64,000 nt of DNA from Enhydrobacter aerosaccus (GCF_900167455.1 NZ_FUWJ01000001.1:930001-994000), one strand, 5' to 3'; shown: positions 37,487-46,607, numbered from the stretch's first letter. Program-made: numbers and translations. Notes: generated by a model from the letters alone, not told the origin.

Positions 37487-37684
37487 CGGCCGACGCGCGC
37501 GCCGACGGCCTCGGGTCGAAGGCAGCGTTTCACTTCAGCTATGCGTGAGGTCGGGATTGGTTCGTGACGTCGCGATGACACGGGCCAAACTTCACACCGA
37601 CAGTCGACGCAGTTCTTCGCTACGCTCCATGTGGAGCCTACAGTCCTTCCGCTTCGCGTTGCTGTTGTTGGAAGGAAGCGTGAG

Positions 37685-38467
37685 ATGGTCGACTGGCTTT
37701 ATTCGTTCCCCGAGTTGGTGCTTGCCGCTATGTTCTCCGCGGCTCTGATGATTCCCCTGGTCGTGCTGCCGTGGTTGATCCGGCGCCTGTCGATTCTCAA
37801 GCCATCGCCCGAGAGGACATCCTTCACCCAGCCGATCGCATCGACGTTGTTCAACATCGCGAGTCTGGTGCTGGCCTTCAGCCTGGTGCAGGCACAGGGC
37901 AACGACCGGCAGCTCGATACCCTCGCCACGTCGGAAGCGGTAGCCATCAATAATCTCGACCGCCTGCTGGCCCGTTATGGCGATCCAGCTGCTGTTGCGG
38001 TCCGCCCGACGCTTCTCGCCTATGCCGAAGCGATCGTTCGGGACGAGTGGCAGGCCATGCTTAAGGGGCGCGACAGCACCGCCACGCGCCTCGCATTCCG
38101 GGACGTCTCGCAGGGGGTGCTGGCGCTCACGCCGCAGCCGGGCCGGCAGACCATCCTCTATGCGGAAGCCGTGAAATCGCTCGACGGCATTGCCGACATG
38201 CGCCAGGCGCGATTGGGTTCCGTGTCGGTTAGGCTGCCGGCGCTCTACTGGTTCGCGGTCGCCTTTGCCATAGGGGTGCTGATCCTGATCAACTGCACGC
38301 TCGATTCAAAAGGATTCCGCACGGTCGTGCTGGTAGCGCAGGCTGCGGTGCTGGGCCTGTTCGTGGGTGTCGTGTTCATCACCGACCAGCCTTACAAAGG
38401 TGAGAGCGGCCTGAAGCCCGACGAACTCGTCAAGGTGATCGGGTTCATGAAGGCGCGCGACGCCTGA
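37685..38467 (+). CDS. DUF4239 (bestrophin-like) membrane protein
   Basis: This 260-residue protein has two N-terminal hydrophobic segments (LVLAAMFSAALMIPLVVLPW; STLFNIASLVLAFSLVQAQ), a soluble helical middle and two C-terminal membrane helices (LYWFAVAFAIGVLILINC; VLVAQAAVLGLFVGVVFI). The layout fits DUF4239, a family of unknown role related to bestrophin-like channels. The ATG at 37685 follows GGAAGGA; 18 in-frame codons upstream lack coding character. Confidence 0.75.
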   Translation: MVDWLYSFPELVLAAMFSAALMIPLVVLPWLIRRLSILKPSPERTSFTQPIASTLFNIASLVLAFSLVQAQGNDRQLDTLATSEAVAINNLDRLLARYGDPAAVAVRPTLLAYAEAIVRDEWQAMLKGRDSTATRLAFRDVSQGVLALTPQPGRQTILYAEAVKSLDGIADMRQARLGSVSVRLPALYWFAVAFAIGVLILINCTLDSKGFRTVVLVAQAAVLGLFVGVVFITDQPYKGESGLKPDELVKVIGFMKARDA

Positions 38468-38670
38468 GCGACGCCGGGACGATGTCTCGATGCCAGGCGC
38501 TGAAGAGCGGGCTGCGGTCCAAACTGGGGAAGCTCGGGAGAGTGTGAATCCCGTGCCTTCCCTCGATTTCAGGATATTTGCTCATTTAAGTCGACTGGCA
38601 GCTCATTTGGGCATCCGCAGACTGGCGTCATTCTCCTTCGCGCTTACAACTCCGCAGGCGAGAGGTGTTC

Positions 38671-39324
38671 GTGACCAGTCATGTGTACGTTGTCGACGAT
38701 GATGACCAGTTTCGAAATTCGCTATGTGCGCTGATCGAGTCGGTCGGCCTGCGGGCCGAGGGATGGAGGGATCCAGCCGCTCTCCTCAACAGGCCTCGCA
38801 TCGACCGTCCCGGTTGTGTCGTTCTCGATTACCGCTTGCCGTCTCTGTCGGGCCTCGAAGTCCTGCGGCTTCTGCGTCAGAAGAGCTCCGTCCCCGCGAT
38901 CCTGATCAGCGCCTATGCGGATGTTCAGACCGCCGTTGCAGCCATGGAAATGGGAGCGGCAACGATCTTCGAGAAACCAGTGGACGACAATGCCTTTCTC
39001 AACAAGTTGGAGCGCTTCTGTTTCGAGGATCAGCAGAGGGTCCTCCAGCAGGCCCGCTGCGCCCTCATTCAGGCCAAGCTGGCGCGCCTGACCGAGACGG
39101 AGAGGGAGGTCCTTGCGCAGATGAAGCTGGGCTATTCCAACAAGGTGATCGCCAGGAATCTTTCGAAGACCATCAAGGCGGTCGAGCGTCAGCGTCAGAA
39201 CGTGGTGCGGAAACTGGACTGCACATCGGCAATGGAGGCCGTTCTGAAGGTGCATATGTGTCCGGCGCATGAGCCGTCGCCCGTGAACTGCCTCGGCGAT
39301 GGGTGTTTGGGGGCTGTCCGATAG
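38671..39324 (+). CDS. FixJ/LuxR-type response regulator
   Basis: This 217-residue two-domain regulator has a receiver with the acidic pocket (VVDDDD), the phospho-acceptor Asp in VVLDYRLP, the switch residue region LISAYAD and the Lys in FEKPVDD. The C-terminal LuxR-type helix-turn-helix reads LTETEREVLAQMKLGYSNKVIARNLSKTIKAVERQRQNV. A GTG at 38671 is preferred because GAGAGG lies five bases before it; a GTG at 38665 would overlap that ribosome site. No sensor kinase is near. The tail past the helix-turn-helix (CPAHEPSPVNCLGDGCLG) is unusual. The tandem repeat array starts about 55 bases after the stop. Confidence 0.88.
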   Translation: MTSHVYVVDDDDQFRNSLCALIESVGLRAEGWRDPAALLNRPRIDRPGCVVLDYRLPSLSGLEVLRLLRQKSSVPAILISAYADVQTAVAAMEMGAATIFEKPVDDNAFLNKLERFCFEDQQRVLQQARCALIQAKLARLTETEREVLAQMKLGYSNKVIARNLSKTIKAVERQRQNVVRKLDCTSAMEAVLKVHMCPAHEPSPVNCLGDGCLGAVR

Positions 39325-39378
39325 GATGAAGCAGCCGTGGCCTCTCGACTCCATGAGAAGCACAGCCCCGCCGTGAAG

Positions 39379-40177
39379 CCTGTCGTGGTAGGGCAAACGC
39401 CTATGGCGATGTCTCTCCGTCGTCCTGAGCGAAGCCGAGCGCAGCGAGGCGCAGTCGAAGGACCTCTTCCTGCGCCCACATTGAACGGAGCATAGCCAAG
39501 ACAGGCCCCTCGGCTACGCCACCCTTCGGGCGGCTCCGCTCGCGGTGACGATAGAACTTCATAGGCGATTGCCCCGCCTGTCGCGGTAGGGCGAATGCAT
39601 ATGGCGATGTCTCTCCGTCGTCGTGAGCGAAGCCGAGTGGAGCGAGGCGCAGTCGAAGGATCCTTCTGCCTGCATCAACATTGAACGGAGCACAGCCAAG
39701 ACAGAGGCCCCTCGGCTACGCCACCCTTCGGGCGGCTCCGCTCGGGGTGACGATAGAACTTCATAGGCGATTGCCCCGCCTGTCGCGGTAGGGCAAACGC
39801 CTATGGCGATGTCTTTCCGTCGTCGTGAGCGAAGCCGAGCGCAGCGAGGCGCAGTCGAAGGACCTTTCTTCCTGCGCCCACATTGAACGGAGCATAGCCA
39901 AGACAGGCCCCTCGGCTACGCCCCCCCTTCGGGTGGCTCCGCTCGGGGTGACGATAGAACTTCATAGGCGATTGCCCCGCCTGTCGCGGTAGGGCAAACG
40001 CCTATGGCGATGTCTCTCCGTCGTCCTGAGCGAAGCCGAGCGCAGCGAGGCGCAGTCGAAGGACCTCTTCCTGCGCCCACATTGAACGGAGCATAGCCAA
40101 GACGGGCCCCTCGGCTACGCCACCCTTCGGGTGGCTCCGCTCGGGGTGACGATGGAACTTCATCGGCGATTGCCGGG
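39379..40177. repeat. Four tandem copies of a ~200-bp non-coding repeat
   Basis: Copies begin near 39379, 39578, 39779 and 39981, a period of 198-202 bases. Each has the same order of parts: CTGTCGCGGTAGGGC, TATGGCGATGTCT, GAGCGAAGCCGAG with GCGCAGTCGAAGGA, CATTGAACGGAGCA, CCCCTCGGCTACGCC with GGCTCCGCTCGGGGTGAC, and ATAGAACTTCATAGGCGATT. Copies differ by scattered substitutions and small indels, and copy 2 is the most diverged. At least two stem-forming segments lie in each unit. Open frames inside it shift between copies and lack a ribosome site. This fills the 874-base gap between the response regulator and the next gene. Confidence 0.9.
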
Positions 40178-40198
40178 CCCGTCGCGGGTGCGGTCGTG

Positions 40199-41257
40199 TC
40201 AGCTATTGAGCGCCAGCGAACGAAAGAACCGACTGAGGTGCAGCTCGACCTCTTCCGTGAAAAGTGTCCGGCAGCCCGATACCTTTTCTTCCCGCCATGA
40301 CCCATCCAGCGCGACATGTTCGGCGCCGATCATTCGGACGACCTTCTGGATCGTCGCAAGCCTGCGGCACTCGTTCCTGCATTTGTCCACCGGGATGCCG
40401 CATAGCTGTGCGATCTTGCGGAGGGAATGCGGAGCATCGACGACATGAGGGCTCAGCGCGCGATAATTCTCGAAGTCCGGCCGGCTTCGCGGGCCGTTGA
40501 GATCACAATAGCGGCGTACCTCGGCGGCGTGGAGAGCGCCCAGCGCGAGTTGAACCGATACATCCGACAGCGATCCCGAGAGGCTTCGCCTTGGCTTGAC
40601 CAATGCCAGGTAGGCGGAGATGTAGTGGCGGAGGAGGGCGCTCCACTCCTTGACGAGTTCGGGTGACCTGAACTCGGTTGCATCGTGACCATTCGCGTGC
40701 AGAAGCCACCGCGCAAGGCCGAAGACCGGAATGGATTGCCGGAAGGGGGCCAACGCCGTTTGCCGAGGTCGATAACCCTTTCCGTCAAAAACGAACTGAC
40801 CGTTCTCGACCAGATTTTCGAGTTTGCGACTGGCCGTTTGCCGGGGAATTCCCGTCGCTTCGGCATAGCTCGCCAAGCTCCAGAAACTAAGCGCATGCAG
40901 CGCGTGCTCTTCGACAGCATCGAAAGGCCGCTCTGTTGCCAGATTGGTCGGCGCATTTCTCTCGGAGGACAGTGCCTCCAGCATGAAGAGATTTGCAGCC
41001 ATGTAGAGGGAAGCCTGATCCTGACCACCAAGTCCGCGCAGTTCCCGCCCGATCCACATGACCCCCTCGAGAAAGGGCAACCACCAAATCATGAACGTCG
41101 AGCTGATATCGTGTCGCCTGTGCTGTGTGTGCGGCGGTCTCAAGCGTCTGGCGGCACTTTGCTCTGGCTCCTTCCCGTCATAGTCAATAGCCGGTGAGCA
41201 GAGGAACTCCATCTTTGTATGCGATTGCCGATGCTGGCACGACGAAAGGTCAGCCAT
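40199..41257 (-). CDS. Orphan regulator-like protein with two helix-turn-helix-like segments
   Basis: This 352-residue protein is of no family I can name. One winged-helix-like segment lies near residues 125-165 (FWSLASYAEATGIPRQTASRKLENLVENGQF) and another near 285-310 (LRKIAQLCGIPVDKCRNECRRLA), with a helical linker between. It is probably a DNA-binding regulator. Starts at 41257, 41212 or 41092 are possible; the first has an AGGCAGG sequence upstream. Its stop lies directly beside the tandem repeat array. Codon use is less GC-biased than most neighbours, hinting at acquisition. Confidence 0.65.
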   Translation of the reverse strand: MADLSSCQHRQSHTKMEFLCSPAIDYDGKEPEQSAARRLRPPHTQHRRHDISSTFMIWWLPFLEGVMWIGRELRGLGGQDQASLYMAANLFMLEALSSERNAPTNLATERPFDAVEEHALHALSFWSLASYAEATGIPRQTASRKLENLVENGQFVFDGKGYRPRQTALAPFRQSIPVFGLARWLLHANGHDATEFRSPELVKEWSALLRHYISAYLALVKPRRSLSGSLSDVSVQLALGALHAAEVRRYCDLNGPRSRPDFENYRALSPHVVDAPHSLRKIAQLCGIPVDKCRNECRRLATIQKVVRMIGAEHVALDGSWREEKVSGCRTLFTEEVELHLSRFFRSLALNS

Positions 41258-41465
41258 CGACCTGCCTGATCATCCGCATGTTTCGACGCGAGACCATCTG
41301 AAAGTATTTTCCGATCGCCGCGACTGAGGGAGCAGGCGACCCTACTGGAGAGGCGACGAGGCCAAGACCTGACGATGCGTCCTGTTACTTCCCTCCAGTC
41401 CGGCGTCGAGTGACATTCGGCCGCCGATGTCGGCCAATTCCTGTATGGGCTGGATGGGCCATCTC

Positions 41466-41909
41466 TCAATGGACGCCCCAACTATCGGGCTCAACGAATC
41501 GTCCATTGACGATCAACAGGATGCCGTGTCGACGGACAATGGTGCCGACCAGTATCCCTGCGCAAACAGCACGGACACCCTGGCACCGATCGAGAATCAT
41601 GTGGAGGTCGTCGGGCGGCAGCGTCTTCGACTCGCCAATTATCGATCCGCTATGCCCCCGGCACGTGAAGGCGAAGATATCGGCGTCGGTAACCTTCTCG
41701 CAGGCGATGGTCACCTCCTTGTTGAGGTAAGCGCCAGGGAGTTGATTGATGTCCTCGGGGGCGAGCGCCGTATTTCCGGGCGCTGTGGCTTGGGCGACGG
41801 CAGGCAAGTGTTGAAGAGGGCGGCCGCCGTCGGCTTGCGCAGGGCCCGCTGCGCAACCGACGCTGGCCATGGCTACCAGCAGATAGATGTATCCTGTCGC
41901 CCGGAACAT
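41466..41909 (-). CDS. Small exported protein of unknown function
   Basis: This 147-residue protein has a Sec signal peptide (TGYIYLLVAMASVGCAAGPAQA). A Cys within it (SVGC) is a poor lipobox, so cleavage after AQA is likelier. The mature part contains EDINQLPGAYLNKEVTIACEKV, then a strand-rich segment with FTCRGHSG and RCQGVRAVC, giving four Cys that may pair. I recognise no family. It lies upstream of the orphan regulator on the same strand, 208 bases away. Confidence 0.65.
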   Translation of the reverse strand: MFRATGYIYLLVAMASVGCAAGPAQADGGRPLQHLPAVAQATAPGNTALAPEDINQLPGAYLNKEVTIACEKVTDADIFAFTCRGHSGSIIGESKTLPPDDLHMILDRCQGVRAVCAGILVGTIVRRHGILLIVNGRFVEPDSWGVH

Positions 41910-42120
41910 TCAGACAGCCGCCTCAGATGCGCTGAATTTGTACGCGCGACGGCACGTGAAGCCAGTCTGCCAAGGCCCAAAACGGCGACAATTGCACTAA
42001 AGTGAGCAAATACCTCGAGGTCTGAAAGGCAATCCATCGGCCGGGACAGCCATCGTCATCAGCCGTATTGCCTCCGGCGTGAAAAGAACATATCATGAAC
42101 AGACCTTGCGGGAGAACGCC

Positions 42121-42783
42121 ATGCCGGGATTGTTCGCGTCGTCTTTGGAGACCTTTCGGCCGTCATTGGGGATCGGCGGGGAGCGGCCGTCGGAACTGAA
42201 GACGCGTCGATTGCAGCGGCGCCAGCAGCAGGTCCGGCAGGGCGGCCGTATGGCGACGGACCGGCTGTTCTGGGCCATCCTGCCGCCGCCCGAGATCGCG
42301 GAGCGCATCGCGGATCAGGCCAGCCGGCTAAGGGTCGCGCACGGCCTCACCGGCAAGCCGCTGCGGGCGGAGCATTTCCACGTGACGCTGTTCCATGTCG
42401 GCGATGGGGACGCGATGCCGGTGGACCGTCTCGCCGACGCCCTGGCGGAGCGGGCCGCAGCGGTCACGATGCCGACCTTCCGCGTCGCGTTCGACCGCGC
42501 CATGAGCTTCCGCAACGGCGCTTTCGTGCTCCGCGGCGACGACAGCGTGATCGGTGTGGAGATCCTGCACCAGCGCCTGACCGACGCGCTCGACGGCCTC
42601 CCGCTGCCGGCACGCCGCTTCACGCCGCATCTCACCTTGCTGCGCGACAGCCGGATCGTACCGGAGCAGGCGATCGAGCCGCTCGAATGGACGGTGCGCG
42701 AGATGGTGCTGGTGCACAGTCTGCTTGGCCGGACGACACATCGTCATCTGGTCCGGCTGTCGCTGGCATCCTCCTGCCTCTGA
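42121..42783 (+). CDS. thpR: 2'-5' RNA ligase/cyclic phosphodiesterase (ThpR-like)
   Basis: This protein belongs to the 2H phosphoesterase family, with the two required HxTx motifs HVTLFHVG and HLTLLRD. Such enzymes open or form 2'-5' or cyclic phosphate bonds in RNA. The enzyme core begins at MATDRLFWAI (42250), giving 177 residues, the usual length. The ATG at 42121 adds 43 residues rich in Arg and Gln and follows a GGGAGA sequence; which start is used is unclear. The SnoaL-like gene follows after 10 bases. Confidence 0.8.
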   Translation: MPGLFASSLETFRPSLGIGGERPSELKTRRLQRRQQQVRQGGRMATDRLFWAILPPPEIAERIADQASRLRVAHGLTGKPLRAEHFHVTLFHVGDGDAMPVDRLADALAERAAAVTMPTFRVAFDRAMSFRNGAFVLRGDDSVIGVEILHQRLTDALDGLPLPARRFTPHLTLLRDSRIVPEQAIEPLEWTVREMVLVHSLLGRTTHRHLVRLSLASSCL

Positions 42784-42793
42784 CGGGGCGGGC

Positions 42794-43210
42794 ATGTCCA
42801 ACGACACCGGCCTGCGCGACCTGTTCGACCGCTGGGAGAGCGTCTGGCACGAGGGCCGGTTCGATCTGGTGCCGCAGTGCGTGGCGCCGCACTACATCCG
42901 TCACGACGAAGCCGGCGATCGCACGGTGACGCGTGAGGCCTATGCCGACGAACTCGCGCGGCTGCGGCAGGATCGACCCGATGTGCGCATCGTCGTCTAC
43001 GATCACAGCTTCAACGGAAACCGCGCCTGGTATCGCTTCACGATGAAGTGGACCGACCGCACAAGCGGCGGAATGCGCACGCGCGCCGGCCTGCAGGCCT
43101 ATCGTATCGAGGCGGGCAAGCTGGCCGAGACCTGGGTGATCCTGCAACCATTGGGCTCGGCCTGGAGCGATGCGAAGGCGCAGGCGACCTGGACGAGCCC
43201 GCCGCCGTGA
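42794..43210 (+). CDS. SnoaL/NTF2-like protein
   Basis: This 138-residue protein has the cone-shaped SnoaL/NTF2 pattern: LRDLFDRWESVWHEGRFDLVPQCVAPHYIRHD at the N-terminus, then strands with RIVVYDHSFNGNRAWYRFTMKW and AYRIEAGKLAETWVI. Members are small polyketide cyclases, isomerases or binding proteins; no function can be chosen here. It is probably co-transcribed with the RNA ligase-like gene. Confidence 0.78.
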   Translation: MSNDTGLRDLFDRWESVWHEGRFDLVPQCVAPHYIRHDEAGDRTVTREAYADELARLRQDRPDVRIVVYDHSFNGNRAWYRFTMKWTDRTSGGMRTRAGLQAYRIEAGKLAETWVILQPLGSAWSDAKAQATWTSPPP

Positions 43211-43432
43211 GGGGCTTTCGGCAGTTAGCGCAGTTAGCGCTAGTGCTTTAGCGCCTCGGACGCGAGCTTATCGCGGGGACGCTCTGACGCCAGGCCTCGA
43301 AAGGCGCGTTCGACTATTGTCGAGATGAGCTTTTCTCGCGCTCGCGGGCTGCCTGCACCGAGGGGCGAAGCCTTGGTCGTCGCGAGTGCCTCGGCTACGA
43401 TAGGATCTTCTGTTCCAAAGGGATCCGAATCA

Positions 43433-44065
43433 ATGGCCGGCCACGATCACGATCATCAGCACGAGCACGGCTCGGAACTGTCGGAGACGCAATTGCGTGT
43501 ACGGGCGCTGGAGACGATTCTCACCGAGAAGGGCTATGTCGATCCGGCCGCCCTCGATGCCATCGTCGAGACCTACGAGACCAAGGTCGGCCCGCGTAAC
43601 GGCGCGGCGGTCGTCGCCAAGGCGTGGAGCGATCCCGCCTTCAAGAAGGCGCTGCTCGCGGACGCGACCGCGGCGGTCAACACCCTCGGCCATGTCAGCC
43701 GGGTCGGCGATCATCTGGTGGCGGTCGAGAACACACCGCAGCGCCACAACATGATCGTCTGCACGCTGTGCTCCTGCTATCCGTGGGAAGTGCTCGGCCT
43801 GCCGCCGGTCTGGTACAAGTCGGCGCCCTATCGCTCGCGCGCGGTCAAGGATCCGCGCGGCGTGCTCGCCGATTTCGGCGTTGCCCTGCCGAAGGAGACC
43901 GAAATCCGCGTGTGGGATTCGACGGCGGAGACCCGCTTCCTGGTGCTGCCGATGCGTCCGGCCGGCACCGAGGGCTGGAGCGAGGAACGCCTCGCCCAAC
44001 TCGTTACCCGCGATTCGATGATCGGCACCGGCCTTGCCCGCGCGCCGTCGGAGATCGCGTCGTGA
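43433..44065 (+). CDS. nthA: Nitrile hydratase, alpha subunit (cobalt type)
   Basis: This 210-residue catalytic subunit hydrates nitriles to amides. The metal site is VCTLCSC with Cys110, Cys113, Ser114 and Cys115; Thr between the first two Cys is the mark of cobalt rather than iron enzymes. In active enzymes two of the Cys are oxidised to sulfinate and sulfenate. The first 12 residues hold six His alternating with Asp/Glu ([11 protein letters not shown]), an unusual metal-binding-like leader. The ATG at 43433 is preferred; an upstream in-frame ATG would add 36 poorly coding residues. Confidence 0.93.
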   Translation: MAGHDHDHQHEHGSELSETQLRVRALETILTEKGYVDPAALDAIVETYETKVGPRNGAAVVAKAWSDPAFKKALLADATAAVNTLGHVSRVGDHLVAVENTPQRHNMIVCTLCSCYPWEVLGLPPVWYKSAPYRSRAVKDPRGVLADFGVALPKETEIRVWDSTAETRFLVLPMRPAGTEGWSEERLAQLVTRDSMIGTGLARAPSEIAS

Positions 44066-44718
44066 ACGGCGTGCACGACATGGGCGGCATGGACGGCTTC
44101 GGCAAGGTCGAGGTCGAGGCCAACGAACCGCCGTTCCACGAGAAGTGGGAAGGGCGCGTGCTGGCGATGAATCGGGCAATGGGATATGGCGGCGCCTGGC
44201 ACATCGATGACAGCCGTTACGCCCAGGAGACGTTGCCGCCGCAGGTCTATCTCGCCGCCTCCTATTACTGGCGCTGGGAACTGGCGATGGAGAAGAACCT
44301 CCTCCGCCGCGGTTACGTGACGGCCGAGGAACTCGCCGCCGGTCATGCTCTGCAGCCGGCCAAGCCGCTGGCCCGCAAGCTCACGACCGAGGTGGTAGCG
44401 GCGGGCATGACGCGCAGCTCGTTCTTCCGCCAGCAGCAGGGGCCCGCCCGCTTCAAGCCGGGTGATCGTGTGCGCACCGCGAACATCCATCCGCAGACCC
44501 ATACGCGGCTGCCGCGCTATGCCCGCGACAAGGTCGGTGTGGTCGAGCTGATCCATGGTTGCCACGCCTATCCCGATTCGGTCGCGACCGATCGTGGCGA
44601 CGATCCGCAGTGGCTCTATACGGTCGTCTTCGACGGCCGCGAGATCTGGGGGCCGGATGCCGATCCGACCCTGAAGGTTTCGATCGATGCCTTCGAACCC
44701 TACCTGGAACCGGCGTGA
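44062..44718 (+). CDS. nthB: Nitrile hydratase, beta subunit
   Basis: This 218-residue structural subunit has the family start [14 protein letters not shown], the [15 protein letters not shown] segment and a C-terminal SH3-like barrel ([32 protein letters not shown]). Beta residues complete the active site of the alpha subunit. The GTG start overlaps the nthA stop by four bases, giving coupled translation and equal subunit amounts. Confidence 0.93.
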   Translation: MNGVHDMGGMDGFGKVEVEANEPPFHEKWEGRVLAMNRAMGYGGAWHIDDSRYAQETLPPQVYLAASYYWRWELAMEKNLLRRGYVTAEELAAGHALQPAKPLARKLTTEVVAAGMTRSSFFRQQQGPARFKPGDRVRTANIHPQTHTRLPRYARDKVGVVELIHGCHAYPDSVATDRGDDPQWLYTVVFDGREIWGPDADPTLKVSIDAFEPYLEPA

Positions 44719-45092
44719 TGGCGGACGTCATGGAGCGCCAGACGATTCCCGTTGCCGGCCTGCCGTGCGACGCCGAGGGACCGGTGTTTCGCGAGCCGTG
44801 GGAGGCGCAGGCCTTCGCCATGGCGCTGGCGCTGCATGCGCGCGGCGTCTTCACCTGGCCGGAATGGGCGGCGACGCTGGGCGCCGAGATCAAGCGCGCC
44901 CAGGCGGCCGGCGATCCGGACACCGGCGAAACCTATTACCGGCACTGGCTCAATGCGCTCGAACGGCTGGTGGCGGAGAAGGGCGTGGCGGATGCTGCGA
45001 CCCTGGCACGCTATCGCGATGCCTGGGACCATGCCGCCGATCGCACGCCGCACGGCACGCCCATCGAACTGCGACCGGAAGACTTCAGGTAG
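44718..45092 (+). CDS. Nitrile hydratase accessory protein
   Basis: This 124-residue protein resembles the N-terminal part of beta subunits and matches the activator (P14K/NthE-like) of cobalt nitrile hydratases, which helps insert cobalt by subunit swapping: LPCDAEGPVFREPWEAQAFAMALALHARGVFTWPEWAATLG. The ATG overlaps the nthB stop by one base. No amidase or cobalt transporter gene follows in the window. Confidence 0.88.
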   Translation: MADVMERQTIPVAGLPCDAEGPVFREPWEAQAFAMALALHARGVFTWPEWAATLGAEIKRAQAAGDPDTGETYYRHWLNALERLVAEKGVADAATLARYRDAWDHAADRTPHGTPIELRPEDFR

Positions 45093-45131
45093 GGTAGGGG
45101 CCGCCGCCGCATCAGGCGCGAAGGCGGCACG

Positions 45132-45626
45132 CTACTCGGCCGCTTCCTGCTCGGCTTTTTCAGGCGTGTCGAGGAAGTTCAGCACGCCGTCGCTGCGCTC
45201 GCCCTTGAGGTAGCGGAAGGTGCCGGCGCCGGTGGCGATCAGGGCACCGTGCTGGTCGTAGATTTCGGTCTCGGCGGCGAAGGTGCTCTGGCTGGTCGAG
45301 GGCCGCCAGGCGCCGAGGATGGTGAGGGTGTCGCCGTCGCGCGCCGCCTTGATGAACTGGGTCGTGAAGGCAAGCGTGACGGAGAGGCGGCGCGCCGTCG
45401 CCGTGTCGTTGAAGGTGCAGGCGAAGCCGCTGGCGGAATCGAGCAGCGTCATCAGCACGCCGCCATGCAGCAGGCCGTTGGCATTGCAGAGTTCCGGTCG
45501 CACCTTGAGCGTCATCTCGACGAAGCCGGGACGCCAGGCGACGACCTGGTGGCCGATCAGCCCGTTGAAACCACGGAACTCATAAGGAGCGACCGGCCGA
45601 GCGTCGGCCGGTCGTTGGATAGCCAT
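45132..45626 (-). CDS. PaaI family thioesterase (hotdog fold)
   Basis: This 164-residue hotdog-fold acyl-CoA thioesterase has the PaaI/YbgC-like signature NANGLLHGGVLMTLLDSASG, with the Asp/Ser expected in the active-site helix, followed by SVTLAFTTQFIKAARDGDTL. It would release CoA from short or aromatic acyl-CoA. The tail after residue 145 is a charged extension. It lies downstream of the IclR gene on the same strand with a 42-base gap. Confidence 0.85.
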   Translation of the reverse strand: MAIQRPADARPVAPYEFRGFNGLIGHQVVAWRPGFVEMTLKVRPELCNANGLLHGGVLMTLLDSASGFACTFNDTATARRLSVTLAFTTQFIKAARDGDTLTILGAWRPSTSQSTFAAETEIYDQHGALIATGAGTFRYLKGERSDGVLNFLDTPEKAEQEAAE

Positions 45627-45668
45627 GTCTTGGACGTTAATTCTTTAACGTTGTTCTGTCTTCTTCTG

Positions 45669-46607
45669 TTAGCGGCGAGCCATTGCCGCCAGCGGCGGAC
45701 GATGGCCGTTGCCGTTGAACCCAGCCCGGAGCGCGTTCGGCGCCATCGGCTGGGCGCTGGCGGGCTGGGCCGCCATGGCCGTGCGGATGTCGCGGGCGAC
45801 CTTGACCAGGCGCGGACCCCAGTCGGCTTCGAGCCGGTCGCGGCTGATCTGGTAGATCGGTGCCGAGGCGTTGATCGCATAGGCCGCGGTACCGTCGGTG
45901 TTGCGCAGCGGCGCGCCGACACCGCACAGCTCCGGCAGCCATTCGCCCCAGGTGACGCAGAAGCCGCGCTCGGCCAGCTCCTTGAACGACCGCTCCATGC
46001 CGGCCTTGACCTTGGTCCAGTCGTCGCGCCAGCGGCGGCGGATGGCATCGATGTGCTTGTTGCGGTCGACGTCGGGCAGGGAGAACAGGTAGGCGCGGCC
46101 CATGGCCGTGGACGCCATCGGCACCCGCGTGCCGACATCGTGGGTGATGGCCACCACGGACGGGCCGCGGCAGGCTTCGAGGTAGATCATCGAGTGACGG
46201 TCGCGGCCGCCCAGCGCGGTCGAGGCATTGAGGGCATGGGCGAGCTGCTCGAGCGGCCCGCGCGAGGCGCGGCGGACGTCCATGCTCGAGATCGCAGCAT
46301 AGCCGAGCGCCAGCACCGAGGCGCCCAGCTCGTACTTGCGGAAACGGCGGATGTAGTTGAGGTAGCCCAGCTCGGTCAGCGTATGGGTGAGGCGGGCGAC
46401 GGTGGGCTTGGGCAGCCCGGTCCGGTGAGCGATTTCCTGGTTACCCAGCATGCCTTCCCCGGCATGGAAGGCGCGGAGGATGTCGAGCCCTCGCGCGAGC
46501 GCGGTCACGAACTGCCGGTCCTTGGCGGGCATCCCCTCCGCGAGGCCGTTCTCGAACGAACTCTGCAAGGCCGCCGTTCGCGTGACGAGATGACTGACAT
46601 TGCCCAT
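45669..46607 (-). CDS. IclR family transcriptional regulator
   Basis: This 312-residue regulator has an N-terminal winged helix (LARGLDILRAFHAGEGMLGNQEIAHRTGLPKPTVARLTHTLTELGYL) and a C-terminal effector-binding domain (STAMGRAYLFSLP, GFCVTWGEWLPELCGVGAPLR). The tail after residue 290 is a disordered Ala/Pro/Asn segment. The ATG at 46607 has CAGGAG ten bases upstream; an ATG at 46640 would lie upstream of that site. It diverges from xseB and probably regulates itself, the thioesterase or a catabolic operon. Confidence 0.88.
   Translation of the reverse strand: MGNVSHLVTRTAALQSSFENGLAEGMPAKDRQFVTALARGLDILRAFHAGEGMLGNQEIAHRTGLPKPTVARLTHTLTELGYLNYIRRFRKYELGASVLALGYAAISSMDVRRASRGPLEQLAHALNASTALGGRDRHSMIYLEACRGPSVVAITHDVGTRVPMASTAMGRAYLFSLPDVDRNKHIDAIRRRWRDDWTKVKAGMERSFKELAERGFCVTWGEWLPELCGVGAPLRNTDGTAAYAINASAPIYQISRDRLEADWGPRLVKVARDIRTAMAAQPASAQPMAPNALRAGFNGNGHRPPLAAMARR

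Noticed and set aside
38581..38670. Possible operator or promoter before the response regulator
   Set aside because: AT-rich words are present but no clear -35/-10 pair or palindrome could be supported.
39379..40177. Repeat array considered as a CRISPR
   Set aside because: Units are ~200 bases with no alternation of short repeats and unique spacers, and no cas genes are near.
39195..40317. Small minus-strand frames in the repeat array sharing GAGRGPSTAPRCARLRSG
   Set aside because: The shared peptide only reflects the DNA repeat. There is no ribosome site, the frame is not kept through all copies, and substitutions do not favour synonymous positions.
43325..43432. Longer nitrile hydratase alpha start at 43325
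   Set aside because: The extra 36 residues lack coding character and homologues begin near the His-rich leader or later.
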